A stretch of DNA of 64,000 bases from Trichobilharzia szidati (taxonomy: Eukaryota; Platyhelminthes; Trematoda; Strigeidida; Schistosomatidae): assembly GCA_944472155.2 (NCBI GenBank), contig OX235279.1, forward strand, positions 146,032,199 to 146,096,198. The letters are read 5' to 3'. The position numbers and the translations under genes were made by a program. Every line of letters begins with the position of its first letter. Within the stretch, counting starts at the first letter, position 1. Of the stretch, positions 10,310 through 21,826 are shown one piece after another. The notes below the pieces were generated by a model that was not told the DNA's origin, searched no databases, and saw only the letters and a program-made list of their open reading frames with translations.

Positions 10310-10500
10310 ATGAACCTATTGATAACCAACAGGAAATACTGGACAGCCGCTTCGTCCTATCTTGAGACTCCCCAGCAGTACGCATCCATGACCCCATCTG
10401 AGATCACGAGGCGAGCCAGTTGATCATTCAGCCACTGGTATGGGATCCAATGGCGCATGAATTCTAACTTTCGGGCAATACTGCCTGGTTTTCAGTGATC
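10310..10500 (-). repeat. SINE family A (hammerhead-like), copy
   Basis: The minus strand has the family A order: a 5' part (TAGAATTCATGCGCCATTGG), GGATCCCATACCAGTGGCTG (A box region), GCGTACTGCTGGGGAGTCTC, GATAGGACGAAGCGGCTGTC, then CAGTATTTCCTG. The hammerhead boxes are decayed (CUGGGGA, GAAG). Confidence 0.6.
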
Positions 10501-11155
10501 GTGCATGTACACTCATATGCGTCATTGGATTCGATGTGAGCAGACCTACTTACCTATTTTCGACTGATCGAACAAACATTTCTCGCCTTTCCGTGAAGCC
10601 GATCTCGCCGCAAGGAATGCCTCTCTCAGTTCACTTTTAAATTCTTTTCTTCATTCCTGGTGTTACTTAGCGTCTTACGTCTAAAAGACAGATGATGACT
10701 GGTTTCTTTGCAGCAGCTGCCAGTTTCGAGTTGAATGTTTGGTGTATTCTACAATTCAGGGTCAACTTCCTGAGGTATCCATTTTGCATAAGATTCTCTT
10801 CAAGAAGAATCCCGAGTTCCCCTTCAGTCTTTTTTCAGAACACAACGCCTTAGGTCTATTGAAAGACAATTTTGACTTCACTTTATCTGCAAATCATGGG
10901 GTTGGGAATTTCATGGCAAAAATAAGAATTAGCTCAGTTTTCTTTTCAGTGGATTGTTTGCCCAACTGTTTCATAATTTTTCTTGATTTATGTTACTGTC
11001 AAGACAGCTGAACTGGTTATCACGTCCATATTACACTATCAGCTTGATGTAGGAGTAAGCTAATGTTAGACTTGTGAAATACCTAAATATCATAATTCGT
11101 ATTACTACATACAATTTAATATGTCGTCAGCATAGGTTTAGTAGCATATAGTTTC
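10501..11155. other. No supported gene
   Basis: A 90-codon plus frame at 10739-11011 has no recognisable motif and no splice context. The minus strand of 10560-10640 gives an Ala/Lys/Arg-rich stretch (KSELREAFLAARSASRKGEK) that could be retroelement linker, but I cannot assign it. Confidence 0.4.
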
Positions 11156-11159
11156 TGAG

Positions 11160-11320
11160 ATGCAGACTCAGTAGCCCGATGGTTGAATACTCACCCCACC
11201 GACAAACTCCTCCTAAGCATCGCTTACCCGGCAGTAAGTCGGATACAGAGGGAAGGTTGAGCCTGAAGCTGGTAACCCCACCCCATAAAAATATATTTAA
11301 TAGAATTCAACACTTTCTGC
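11160..11320 (+). repeat. SINE family B, decayed copy
   Basis: ACTCAGTAGCCCGATGGTTG (A-box-like) and GGTTGAGCCTGAAGCTGGTA with ACCCCACCCCATAAAAATA match the middle of the family B unit (GGTTGGGCATGAGGCTAGCA, ACCCCATCCTGTAAAATA at 50035). B box and tail are degraded. Confidence 0.5.
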
Positions 11321-11623
11321 TTTTTGTTGCTTCAGTTCACATTTATTCAAAATTGGCTATGAAAATGTCGGCTGAGTAGAGTTTTCCGATGATATTGCAT
11401 AGTCACTTCATCGATTCACCCGTAGACTTCATTTTTAAGTGTTTGCAGCTGAAGGAAAGCTGTGAAATAAAATGCCTTCCATTTTAACGCGTAAATATTT
11501 CTCCTGCATGCTTAGTTCTGTAGATCATCTTCACAATGTGTCAGAAATTGTGTAATCCATCTATACAGATGAATAATTAAAGTATTTCCTTTAAGTAATA
11601 ACTCTCTATGTACTTTAGTGATT

Positions 11624-11756
11624 TAGGGTCCTGGTGGTTGAGTGGTCTATGAGCTCTCCCAGTAACCTGAAGGTCCTGTGCTCGAACCCCGGTGCGTGCA
11701 TACTAATAAAGTGTCCTAAACTAGAACGAAAAAGCTGTCCAGTACTCCCTCCCTAG
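11624..11756 (+). repeat. SINE family A (hammerhead-like), copy
   Basis: GGGTCCTGGTGGTTGAGTGG (A box region), GGTCCTGTGCTCGAACCCCG (B box), then AGTGTCCTAAACTAGAACGA, AAAAGCTGTCCAGTACTCCC. The hammerhead half-core reads ACGAAAAAGCTGTC. The CUGAUGA box is now CTAATAA. Confidence 0.68.
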
Positions 11757-11762
11757 TTCTAT

Positions 11763-11955
11763 ACACCATAGGTTCAGTGGTAGAGTGCTTGCCGGCCTTG
11801 CATACGGTCCAGAGTTCGACTCCTGGCCAATAGACTACTAAGCCTGGCTTAGATGGTAGTAAAGTTGGGTATGAAACTAGAGACCCCACTGAAACTTCAG
11901 AACTCAAGCTTGAATCCTGATGTTCCACTTGGAACTCAAAGAAATAAAAAAACAA
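11763..11955 (+). repeat. SINE family B, near-complete copy
   Basis: The tRNA-like head TAGGTTCAGTGGTAGAGTGC and GAGTTCGACTCCTGG (B box) is followed by GCCTGGCTTAGATGGTAGTA, GACCCCACTGAAACTTCAGA, and the tail GCTTGAATCCTGATGTTCCA with CTTGGAACTCAAAGAAATAA. The tail is the segment shared with RTE LINE 3' ends. It follows a family A SINE with almost no gap. Confidence 0.7.
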
Positions 11956-11959
11956 CAGG

Positions 11960-13650
11960 AACACATTTTCCATACTGCCATGCTTGTAGTTCATTTTTTC
12001 CTGTAATCCTTAACATGAGCGAAAGCATCACATGCCACTTTCGTATACAATTTTATGTGTATGTATGCATGTGTTATATACCCCTAGTTTTGTTGTCATA
12101 TGCCCTTAATTCCTTGTTGATTTGAAGAGCTATATTTAGAATATCAAATGGTCTTAACTTTTTCAGTACTGCCTGCTAAGTGACATTTGATCGATATTTA
12201 GTCTATTGATTGATTTCTATCTTCTTAAACTTCCCTGTGTATTATGTATTAGATGATATTAATGCTATGTTCTAGTTTGAACTACTACTTGAGACAGTAA
12301 ACGCTGTCAGTAACAGTTCATTTTCTGTCTTATTTCGTGTGCAAGTACATTATTGTTGTAATGGTAGTCAATCTTGTAGTTGTTAATAGTGTGATGGGTT
12401 GTATTATCGCTCATAACAGTATGGTGACACATGCATCAGGAGGACCCATCAGTCTTCGCACTGTCACATCATACAGACGGGTTTCAACATTTCTTTTTAA
12501 ACCTATCTATAAAATGTGCTTGGGTCACATGCTTAAGTTAGCAAAACGTCTAGCCACTTAAAGCTTATATATATCATTTAATATGATCAGAAATTATTTG
12601 CTATCACACACTATTCTAGCTTTAAGACCAAAGCCGATGTACATATATGCTAATATTTTTTTAATCTTTACTATTTTTTATTAACATCACATCTGATCTG
12701 ATCGCGAAATTGACATTGTGATCCAGTCTTGAATGAATTTAGGCATTTTTTTTTTACTCTGTAAAGTATTTTGTGAATATTTGCGTCAGTTACGTGTGCG
12801 TGTATGCGATCATAATACTCCAAATGGGTGTTGCATAAATGGGTAAATGAATTTCAATATCTGAGTACCTTTGAAGAGTTCTTAAGTGGCACGAAACAGC
12901 TGTTCAGTACTGTTTGGTTAACGATCTTATCTAGATTATATCGGTTCCTGGTCTTACCTAATGTATATATATAGGCTTAAGCGTATATGCCTAAAAGTAA
13001 TAATATCAGCAATATTCACGTAAAAAACTGAATTCATAAAATAATTTAGTTTTGTATTTTTCTTCATCAGCAGCTCCGTCTTTTCTTCCAATATTAAGTG
13101 ATATTTCCACATATAAATATATGTCGATTCACACTGATTTACATTGCCACGCACGAACACACGCACGCACGCACGCACGCATACAGTTATGTGGATGAAT
13201 ACACTCACGTAAGCGTTCACACAAATACACGAACAAGCACATTCTACACGATGCAATTAAATTAGATGCAAAAAATATAAAAAAATATTACTGATACAAT
13301 TGATTAATTTTCAAGTGTTAATTCACACTCTGATAGACTTATGCACCAACTTACCATTGAACAGGTGAATATATATGTGTCTATTTGCTACTGAAGACTG
13401 TTTTTGCTTTCATTCTTTTTCTTTCCTCAGCAGAAAACATCCTATGACGTAACTAAACTTAAACTTAATTAGCTAGACAGAAGTAATGCCTTACGTGATT
13501 TACTGTCCCATTTTAGCCGTAGAATATATATATTTGTATCAGTTTGAATTATAATTGTGGAAAGTGATAAGCAGCTCTTTCACTTACTTATAATTTTATT
13601 CCTTTGCAGTGCCAGTAGTGTTTTCCTTCTCAAAGCCAGAGCTTTGTCTT
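11960..13650. other. No supported gene; (GCAC)n at 13150-13180
   Basis: AT-rich. Several sub-100-codon frames on both strands lack motifs. A CACACGCACGCACGCACGCA microsatellite lies near 13155 and explains the Cys/Val-rich minus frame there. Confidence 0.5.
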
Positions 13651-13654
13651 CATC

Positions 13655-13770
13655 GGACTTGCTATCGGCTAAGCGAGGTTTAGGAGGAGTTTGTCCGCCG
13701 GGAATCTAACCCTGGATCACATGTGTGGTTGGAGAGTATCCTACCGTTAAACAACCTACTCAATGTTCGG
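13655..13770 (-). repeat. SINE family B head, copy
   Basis: The minus strand reads GGATACTCTCCAACCACACA, TGTGATCCAGGGTTAGATTC (B box decayed), CCGGCGGACAAACTCC and CTTAGCCGATAGCAAG, matching the head and middle of family B. Confidence 0.5.
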
Positions 13771-13794
13771 AAAACCGAGGGATAGTGGAGATCT

Positions 13795-13905
13795 CTTTCA
13801 TCCTAGCTTTGGACTCGTCAATAGTTTGCATCCATCGGGGTTCGAACGCAGGACCTTCTGGTTACAAGGTGAGCTTGTAGATCATCCAGCTAGCCGGACC
13901 ATGTT
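13795..13905 (-). repeat. SINE family A (hammerhead-like), copy
   Basis: The minus strand carries AGCTGGATGATCTACAAGCT, CCTTGTAACCAGAAGGTCCT, GCGTTCGAACCCCGATG (B box), then TATTGACGAGTCCAAAGCTA and GGATGAAAGAG. The hammerhead boxes are nearly kept (UUGACGA, GAAAG). The 3' tail is lost. Confidence 0.62.
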
Positions 13906-13909
13906 TCAC

Positions 13910-14740
13910 TGCACAGAATTAATAGATTTTGACCGATAAAAAGTGGTTATCATCTGGTGATCGGTTCGCGTCGATCAATCGGAGTCTTACAAGAGGTCGA
14001 CTGTGACATTAGTATATATATATTCATATATATATCCGTGATAAAGTTTTTAATTTCATCAATGAATAATGCTAGTAGAAATCTCTTTGTTGTTTTATCT
14101 TTCTGATTAATACCGTTGAGCTTGAAATAATAATCAAAGCAGCCTGACAAACAATGAACTGACTGAACTGATTTCATCAAGTAATCAGTACTACACAGAA
14201 TCCTTCGATGTTAAAGGGGATTACCACTAGTCAGAATTACTCTTATGGTCAGTGGGAATTGATTCACTTGATATTTACACAGCAAAGGTTGAAAATCGAA
14301 AAGGGAGAATTGATGTTTCACTGTCATCCTCTCCCGTTTTTTGAATGATGATACCAGCAAAACTTTTGTGTGATTTGCACAACATTATTCTGAAATTACA
14401 GCTTTCCAGCTTTCAGAGATGCTCACCTGACAGATTTGATTTTCTACGCGAAATAAGTGAGGAAAAAACAACAACAGCAATGACAAAAAAACTTCATACC
14501 CTTGACTGAATTTTGTACAGAGAAATAACAATCAGGAAAAAGACTTTCAGGCATAAAATATGTCAGCCCACATTATTTGTATCCCATTGATACTAATTTC
14601 GTTTGAAAGCATTGCTTTCTTTTTGATTTTTTTCGAGCATAGAGCTGACAATAGCTTTATTGCTGATATTTAGAATAAAACAGCCTACTATCATTTTATA
14701 AATACATAATTGAGGGAAATATGTGGTCTGATTCGCGTCG
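13910..14740. other. No supported gene
   Basis: No coherent frame. Includes poly-A/T runs. Confidence 0.5.
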
Positions 14741-14830
14741 AGGGTAGCTGCTACCGCTGGAATCTAGGATGTGCATTTCTTTCTGTTTGGGACCCATTAG
14801 CTGGATATACCTATATTCTCTGTGAATGAC
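14740..14830 (-). repeat. S-malpha-like hammerhead, degenerate copy
   Basis: The minus strand reads CTAATGG (14794-14800, from CTGATGA), GTCCCAAACAGAAAGAAATG, CACATCCTAGATTCCAGCGG. Two core positions are changed (G5 to A, A9 to G), which should abolish cleavage. GAAA and the CAUC cleavage context remain. Confidence 0.65.
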
Positions 14831-15865
14831 ACTCAAATCTTGAATTCATCGTCTCAAACGCACTATTAGTCACCATCAACCAATATAAAATCAAGCTAAT
14901 CCCTAGACATCGTTTAAGTGTCTGCACTAGGCACCAGAATGTCAGAGGAGACCGAAATTTCCTGTCTAACATAATCAATCAAGTGGAAATTTTTCCAGTT
15001 TTTACAATTCATCAGTAAGACCAAAAAGAAAGTGAATGGACTGAGCTGGAGAGTTACAAAGGCTTAATTTATTGATGACTGACTACAGGATAGACTTCCA
15101 GGAGTTGAGGTGGGAAGTCGTGATTGGTGGGATTCGTTGATACAATTGGATGACAATAGAGAGAGAGATATATATCTAATGAACTGACAACAGTAGGAAT
15201 TCAATATCTACTGGATTTCTACTCAGCAACTGAATAGTAATCTGTTCATCTAGTAACCTGATGGTCTTTGATTAGATTTCCGGTGGATAAAACAAGCGTC
15301 CTGAATGGTTTTGATTTTTTCTCTCAACCTACACTAGTTGATGATAGAATCTACTACGAAACTAACTGTCCAGTTCGAACTTTTCAGGAAATTCTATATG
15401 AATAAATTTTGTTAGCCTATTCGATAAATAAGAAATTTGGAAGAAGGTTGCGTCAAGGACCAAAATCACTCAGTCAATGTTTTGACCGATACTAAGACCT
15501 ATCAAATATTTCAGTATTACAACGTAAACCACAGTCGTAACAATGTCCCTGCACGTGAAGTATGACAGAAGGTGAACTGTTGGTAAGAGCTTCTACTGCC
15601 TTAATTTACACTTCAAACTATTACGTAGTAATAATATCATCTAATGTATATATATATTTATATATTATATATAATACAGAAAGGTTATAGAAGACAGAAA
15701 TCAATCAACAGACTAAATATAGATCAAAAATCGTTTAGCAGGCACCATTTAAAAAAAAATAAGATGAACAGACATGCTAAATATAGATATTCATATCAAG
15801 ATGGAATTAAGGTGATATTAGAACAAAACTAGGGGCATATAACAGATAATTACTAATGATCAAGG
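14831..15865. other. No supported gene; trace of family A near 15250-15330
   Basis: At 15250-15300, AGTAACCTGATGGTCTTTGA and TTTCCGGTGGATAAAAC resemble the family A head around its B box, weakly. The rest is AT-rich without a gene. Confidence 0.4.
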
Positions 15866-15867
15866 AG

Positions 15868-16005
15868 TGGTGGAAAGCTGTTTCGTCTTCTTTTGGGGCT
15901 CTTTATCAGTGCGTTCCATTAGCATCACGAGGGATCGATCTCACACATGTATTCAGCGAGGTCAGCCTGACAACCATCTAGTCTTTGGGTTGAAATTCAT
16001 CGACT
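15868..16005 (-). repeat. SINE family A (hammerhead-like), copy
   Basis: The minus strand has the B-box-like GTGTGAGATCGATCCCTCGT, then GCACTGATAAAGAGCCCCAA, AAGAAGACGAAACAGCTTTC. The boxes are CUGAUAA and GAAAC, one change from consensus. Confidence 0.6.
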
Positions 16006-16009
16006 TGTG

Positions 16010-17330
16010 AATTCTAGTTTATGTCCATTCACTGTATAGCGTTGACGCCAACCAATGCCATCGATGGGTATCCACTCCAACCTGACCATCTCATCAGAAC
16101 TTCAGGACATCTATTCAGTAGCCACTAGTGGGCTTTTCAGATATTTCTTTTTGTTGGGAGCACTAGATGTTCATTTTGTTCTAGTTTGGAACTCTTCATC
16201 AGTGTGTAGGATGAGAGAGGTGCTTATTACTTCATTAAGTCTCAGTGATTCTGTGACTGGTATCTACTGGTGACAGAACCTACACTGAAGTTGGTCACAA
16301 CCCTTATAAAACATCTTCCTTAAGGAGAAACAGGAAATTGTCAAATTGGAATTAGTGATTTTTTTCTCTCTATTCTTAATGTTGAGGCCTTGAAAAAATG
16401 GAACTCTCAAGTCATAAACTAGTCACATTTTGGTCTGCACGTTTTTGGTGATTTCTAACAACACTGTCAGTCACATTCTTTGTATTGATTAATTAAATAC
16501 AGTGACATTTAAGTGGGATCAGTCATTTCAGGATTGTTTTGTTCTTTCACTGAAAATAACAATAATAATAACAATTAAAAGTCAGTTTTAAGGTAATTTA
16601 TCGTGTGATTGTGCGCATCTTCATTTTCAATTTTCAGTCATTTATAAACCATCCAACATTGAAAGTGTTCTTTAAAAAAGATAAAGAACACCTACAGATG
16701 GCATTTCAGTCATCGTGTTCAGTTAAAGCTGAAGGCTGCTTGCGACTGTACGTTTCTATCATAAAAATAATTGTCTATCAACAAAATCTGTGCTATGAAT
16801 ATTTCATTCATACATTTGCATGAATGATCGTATTTGTCTTTTGAGCGATTTCATTGGATAATTGTGTTTCGGTGATAAGTTTATTGATTAGGCGTGCATT
16901 GAGCAAATTCTTTCAGTCATGTTTGTAATTTGGTCACCAAGTTAGCTGAGTAATAACGTCTGTGACTGTAATACTGGGTGACATGGATTTGAATATCCAA
17001 CTGAGCGCTAGTTCCATAGAGGTTAATGATACAGTGCACAATGTCCAATCGTAAAATGAACAAATCAGAACTGACCTACGTAAAATAACGCCCACTATGT
17101 TATCGATCATGATTACAGAATGATTGACCAATCCTTGATGGCATTTTGAATTATATATTATTATTGTGTAAAATATACTTTGTGGCTCGCATCGCAGTGT
17201 GTTCTCGTTTAAGTAGTACATGCTGAAGAGCAGACAGGTAGCTATTTTATGATATTGCTGACGTCATCAAGCGGTATTCATGATAAACGCATCTTCCTCC
17301 AATTCGACATCCCTATTTCAGTCTTGACGT
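16010..17330. other. No supported gene
   Basis: A splice-acceptor-like TTTTCAATTTTCAG at about 16640 precedes a 60-codon open stretch (SFINHPTLKVFFKKDKEH), but there is no matching donor or second exon. I do not call an exon. Confidence 0.35.
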
Positions 17331-17334
17331 ATTG

Positions 17335-17415
17335 CCAAACATAATAGTTAAGGGTGAGCCCTCCTGAGGAGTGCCAGCAAGCACGAAACTTGCATCCTTT
17401 ATTCTCAGCCAATTA
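17335..17415 (+). repeat. Repeat family C, hammerhead core copy
   Basis: GAGCCCTCCTGAGGAGTGCC and AGCAAGCACGAAACTTGCAT. The boxes CUGAGGA and GAAAC enclose a perfect GUGC/GCAC stem with a CAGCAA loop. Position 7 (G) is a permitted variant. Stem I is not evident, so activity is doubtful. Confidence 0.6.
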
Positions 17416-18100
17416 TCATATCAGTGAATTGTTTGTCTTCCAGTTGTTGATTTGGAATGTTTTCATTCTGAGATGCTTCTGTCAAGTTAATTGATTTCGT
17501 TATTCTTGAGAAGTTCGGCAAACAATGTGTTTACGTTCCCCCCCCCATTTTGATGCCTTTTTAAATTGAAATGTATTCAGCCTTATCTTATTTGTGTATA
17601 ATATCTGAACCCTCAAGTATGTTGATTACACCTCTATATGTGAATAATCTTCACTTAGAACTTACCTTGGAATTGTTTATTTTACACTTCTGAAGTGTTT
17701 CTAACCCACATGCAAAAGGATTAAAGTTTATTTGAGATTCTTAGATAGACAGTATCGTGTTATGCAGGCTGATTATCTTACCATCACTTGTGGAATAAAT
17801 GTTTAATTTATCATTCTCCAATAGTGAGTCTTTTAATTATCTTGGTAATGTTGCAGCTATTTGCTTGCTTCTTTAGCTACCTGTTTTTTCTGAAGTATCT
17901 CCGAAGGATTGAGCTCAGTCATTTTGTCTTCTGAATCATTAGAAATCAAATGATTCGTCTTGGTTTGAGACTCTTCTCAGAGTGTGCCTATGACCTCACC
18001 AAGGACGGAGGCCACAAACTTTAGGCCACAGTGTCAGTTCGCTGAATACTGAGCCTGTGATTTGGTGTTCAATTACCTGTGAATTGTAGCTTCTGTAAAT
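17416..18100. other. No supported gene
   Basis: AT-rich with a C8 run near 17540; no gene. Confidence 0.5.
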
Positions 18101-18102
18101 TT

Positions 18103-18690
18103 AATAATAATAATAAAACAGTTCTTATAATACAGTATGGAATTCTGAGCATTTGTCACAATATTGCGTCTAATTTACTCAAAATATAAATAAAAATTAA
18201 CCACAGGAATCTGTCCACATTTACGGTAGGAATATGATCAAAAATGTGCACAGTATAATATGAGAATAATAACTATAATAATAATAACAGTGGGTTTGTT
18301 TCAAACAGTTTGTATATACAGCATGGAAACTTTAGCATGTTATAGAGTATTGAGTCCAATGTTCGCGTGATATCGCATGGGTGAAGGGAAAAACAAAAAT
18401 AGAAAATGATTACGGAGCTTAAATGATGTTTACACTAATGAGGAAATAAACAAAACAAGATGAGCGGATTATGAATATAAGAAGAATAATAACAGTCAAG
18501 CTTGGTGGAATAAGGATGGAGAAAATGGTTTATTTACTAGTGCAAAGAAGGTTAGTTAGTTCGTGTCTGACACTACTTTCACTACATAAAATACTTGCCA
18601 AATATGGTATCGTGGAATTTTTATACTTAGACGTGTGCGCATATAGTCTTTTGAAATGACTTCTTGTTTTACCTGAGGAGACATAAGGTG
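18103..18690 (-). pseudogene. CR1/Jockey-type LINE, 3' end copy
   Basis: The minus strand encodes SSGKTRSHFKRLYAHTSKYK, NSTIPYLASILCSESSVRHE and LTNLLCTSK, ending in a stop at 18530. This is almost the C terminus of the 435-aa RT at 28175-29482. The 3' UTR (AAATGCTCAGAATTCCAT, TATTATAAGAACTGTTTTAT) and an ATT tail follow down to 18103. The copy is 5'-truncated just upstream of the SSGKTRS segment, and its reading frame is still open. Confidence 0.8.
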
Positions 18691-19660
18691 AAAGCTAGGG
18701 TTGCTGCGGTGGATGCTCACACTTTGCGAAATCCCTTTAGCACATTTGTCGCGTAAATCAAGTGCCTATCAATGACGATTTAGTGTCCAATTCCACCGCC
18801 AAACGCCCTAATTGTTTATGTGAAGGATATATAGTTCCGACCCGATGAAGAGTGCAATAAATTCATCTCGATATTGCATCACATCCTCAGTTATTTGTCC
18901 AGAATAGAATAATAATAATAATCCCATGACTTCATGTCTTCTGATGTTCAGGATTTACTTGTTTATGAATATTTATGACATGATTATTCCAAACTGTATA
19001 AAGATTTTATAAAATTGTTGGCTGAATAACATGAATTCATTTGAGAACTAGACTGATGAATTATTGAAGGAGTCTTCCGTGCAGGCATAATCCAACAATT
19101 TTCCCCCCAAGCCTATTTTGTCTACATCCCAGTTAATGTTAATCAATCTTTATTCAAGCTGATACAGTTATACGTGATGCCTCAAGTTACATAAATGATT
19201 ATTTTCCAGGCTTTAATGAAGCGGATGAATTGTGATGTCTTAAATCCTTAGATCGATCACATAGCTTATATTCTGATGGTGCATCAAGCATCTTACTTCA
19301 GAAGTTTGCCCTTATTTTGTATCATTCTCTTACGCAAATCTTTAATGCATCATTCCTGAGAGATACTGTACCTATTTCGCAGAAAGAAATAAAGATTGTT
19401 ATAAGAACAGAACTTGAGCAGTGTGGGAGAGTGTTTACTCAATAAAGTCTCCCAGTATTATACAGCATTAATTACTGATAACAGCTTGAGTAAAAATGAT
19501 TATTCATAATCATAATCAATTTGTTCCTTATGTATATAAACGAATTTGGAACGAGTCTAGTATTCATTTCTTCTATAGGAACTTATCAAGGAGGACCGAT
19601 GGAACTCTGAAGAGATTGATTTAAAGAAAATTGTCATAGAATGGCCAACTGACACATCTT
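18691..19660. other. No supported gene
   Basis: AT-rich spacer with no recognised frame or repeat. Confidence 0.45.
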
Positions 19661-19669
19661 ACCCATTGG

Positions 19670-20120
19670 TCGAAAACGAAACTTGATCCGGTCGCTTGCC
19701 ACTCGTATTCGGCGCATATGTAGTCCTGATACTGTGGAAAAAAAGTTAAATCCTTTAAGAGAAATCCTAATAGAAAATGGATTTCCACCACGTTTTATTG
19801 ACAAGAATATACAGTCGAATCCTACGAAATGTGACCTATCATCTGTGCCCAAGAAAATAATGTATATGAGCTTCTAATTCGAAGGTGACTTAGCTTCTGA
19901 TATCATTAAAAGAACGATCTCACAGTCCCTGAAAAGGCCAATCACTGCTGTATTTTTGACACTGGCGTTTTCCAGTCAACCATTATTGCTCAGTAACCTG
20001 AAGGACAAGATCCCGCAGTTGATCAACTCTGTGTGAGTTTATCAATTCACCTGCTCGGTTGATCGACTAGAGATTTGTTCAAGAGGGTGCAAGAACACTA
20101 TCCTGTGTAGTTACGAAGAA
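19670..20120 (+). pseudogene. Penelope-like element fragment (RT thumb to pre-nuclease)
   Basis: The frame gives GRKRNLIRSLATRIRRICSP, LNPLREILIENGFPPRFIDK, a stop, DIIKRTISQSLKRPITAVF, then KDKIPQLINSV, a stop where Cys is expected, and VYQFTCSVD. The ICS, NGFPPRFIDKN and VYQFTC motifs are the Penelope C-terminal series. The next residues diverge, so the GIY-YIG nuclease is gone. Confidence 0.75.
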
Positions 20121-20139
20121 GTGGAATTGGGGCAATAAG

Positions 20140-20240
20140 AAGAGCTGATCACGGATTGATATCAGTTAGAGAACCATTGAAAACCAGGGAGTACTGGACA
20201 GCTGCTGTTTCATCCTGTTACAGGATGGAGTTTCCTGCAG
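20140..20240 (-). repeat. SINE family A tail, inverted partner
   Basis: 20158-20216 is the exact reverse complement of 20465-20523 (59 of 59). The match extends outward to about 80 bases with few mismatches. It contains the family A tail (CCAGTACTCCCTGGTTTTCA in the opposite sense) and the GAAACAGCAGCTGTC box. Confidence 0.8.
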
Positions 20241-20541
20241 TTCTAGTGAGAAGTCGTGACCAGTGAGGTCCAATTAGATGTCACGTGTGTGGATGGATTT
20301 CCCACCAACGACAATGGCTGGGGTCGCGCTAAAATCACGAATTGGTAGAAGTTAGAATTCATGAGCCATTGAATCGGGTCCCAGTGGCTGAATGGTATAC
20401 GAGCTTGCCTTGTAACCGGAAGGTCGAATCCAAGTGGGTACGTATTGCCGATGATTCCCAAACTAGGATGAAACAGCAGCTGTCCAGTACTCCCTGGTTT
20501 TCAATGGTTCTCTAACTGATATCAATCCATGATCAACTCTT
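20230..20541 (+). repeat. SINE family A, near-complete copy
   Basis: The 5' part has TCTAGTGAGAAGTCGTGACC, TCGCGCTAAAATCACGAATT and GTTAGAATTCATGAGCC. The head follows at 20376 (GGGTCCCAGTGGCTGAATGG, A box; AAGGTCGAATCCAAG, weak B box). Then come the hammerhead-like GCCGATGATTCCCAAACTAG, GATGAAACAGCAGCTGTCC and the tail AGTACTCCCTGGTTTTCAAT. This defines the family order: flank, tRNA-like head, hammerhead boxes, tail. Confidence 0.75.
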
Positions 20542-20544
20542 AAA

Positions 20545-21425
20545 AAAGTAAGTAACCCTTACAAACCAAACTATAGAAAATAGGAAGAGCAGTCACTGAA
20601 CAGCTGTCCGATACTGATCACCCTATCTCTACAGCCTCCACCTTTAAAGTCATCTGCAAGACAAAAAGCAATGCGCCCAAATCACTACGTATCCGGCTCA
20701 TCTGTATTGCTGAAGCTTTGGCCATCAAAGCAGAAAAACCAGATCTCTGTATACAGAGAAAGTTCGTTCAACCCCTCCAACTTTCATGGTCTTAATCCCT
20801 CTATGCTAAAGTATGATAATCCCTAATCATATATTGACTCTACTTATTTTTTCGTTTTGTTTATTCCCTTTGTATACTGTTCCTTTATTACATCAATTGT
20901 TACAGTAAATATTCTCACTTTGAATTATTTCCGATATTATTTCACTTGTTCCACTTGTCATTATAAATCAGTTTTGTTTTACAACGTCAACTCCTAAGTT
21001 ATCAAATTTCACACAGTGTTGCTTGACGTTTTTATTTTTATTCTGTTTGTCTACTAATCCTATAACTGCACACCCCTTCCAAGTTCTATATATTCTATTA
21101 ATTATTCCATAAATGACATTAGCTGATTTGCCACTTGACATTTAACTCTGATTATAATCACAAATATTTTAATTACGTTTCAAACTACTATTTTATTTTA
21201 TGTATTCACACCGATGATTCATTTCCCTCACCGGATATAGTTTCTTGAAAACCAATTATGTATACGATTGTAAAGCTTGATAATAAATTCGTTGAAAAGA
21301 GTCGCTTCACAGAATCACTTATTTTTTGATTTTTTAGATGTGTGAGTGCGATGATGTGATTGTGAGAAGCAATAAATTGTGCTTGAAACATCATCTGTAG
21401 ATGATACTGTGTAACACTGCGGGAT
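20545..21425. other. No supported gene
   Basis: No convincing frame; moderately pyrimidine-rich. Confidence 0.45.
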
Positions 21426-21826
21426 TTGATCAAACAAATTTACTTTGTGGTGTGCACCAGAACGATGTTCTAGATCAGGTTTAAAGTTTGAGCTAATCAC
21501 CATCAAGTCTCCATTTTTGAAAACCATTGAGAAGTTTCTCTTGTTTGTCCTTAAACCTTCTTTAAATCCTTCAGTGACCCGAAGCAACTCGCTTATAAAT
21601 AAAGTTGAAGCATTTTTGATGCTGTCACTGGACTCCACCATAATACTGTTTGGAGTCTAGATAAAGGTGCAAAGTTTGTTCACTGCTCTTTTTTAGACTA
21701 TAGTGCTGTTTTTGATCCTATCTTTAGGGCACTTATACTGAGCCAGGTGACTTCAGCACTCACTGAGACCAAAGTACAAGGTGATTGTCGTCATATGGTT
21801 TCAAGTAGGAAACAACATTATATATA

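Noticed and set aside
10739..11011. 90-codon plus frame
   Set aside because: No recognisable domain, no conserved neighbours, and composition like the flanks.
12954..13256. 100-codon Cys/Val-rich minus frame
   Set aside because: Driven by a GCAC simple repeat; no motif and no splice context.
16605..16823. Possible exon after TTTTCAATTTTCAG
   Set aside because: No donor, no partner exon, and the frame has no family signature.
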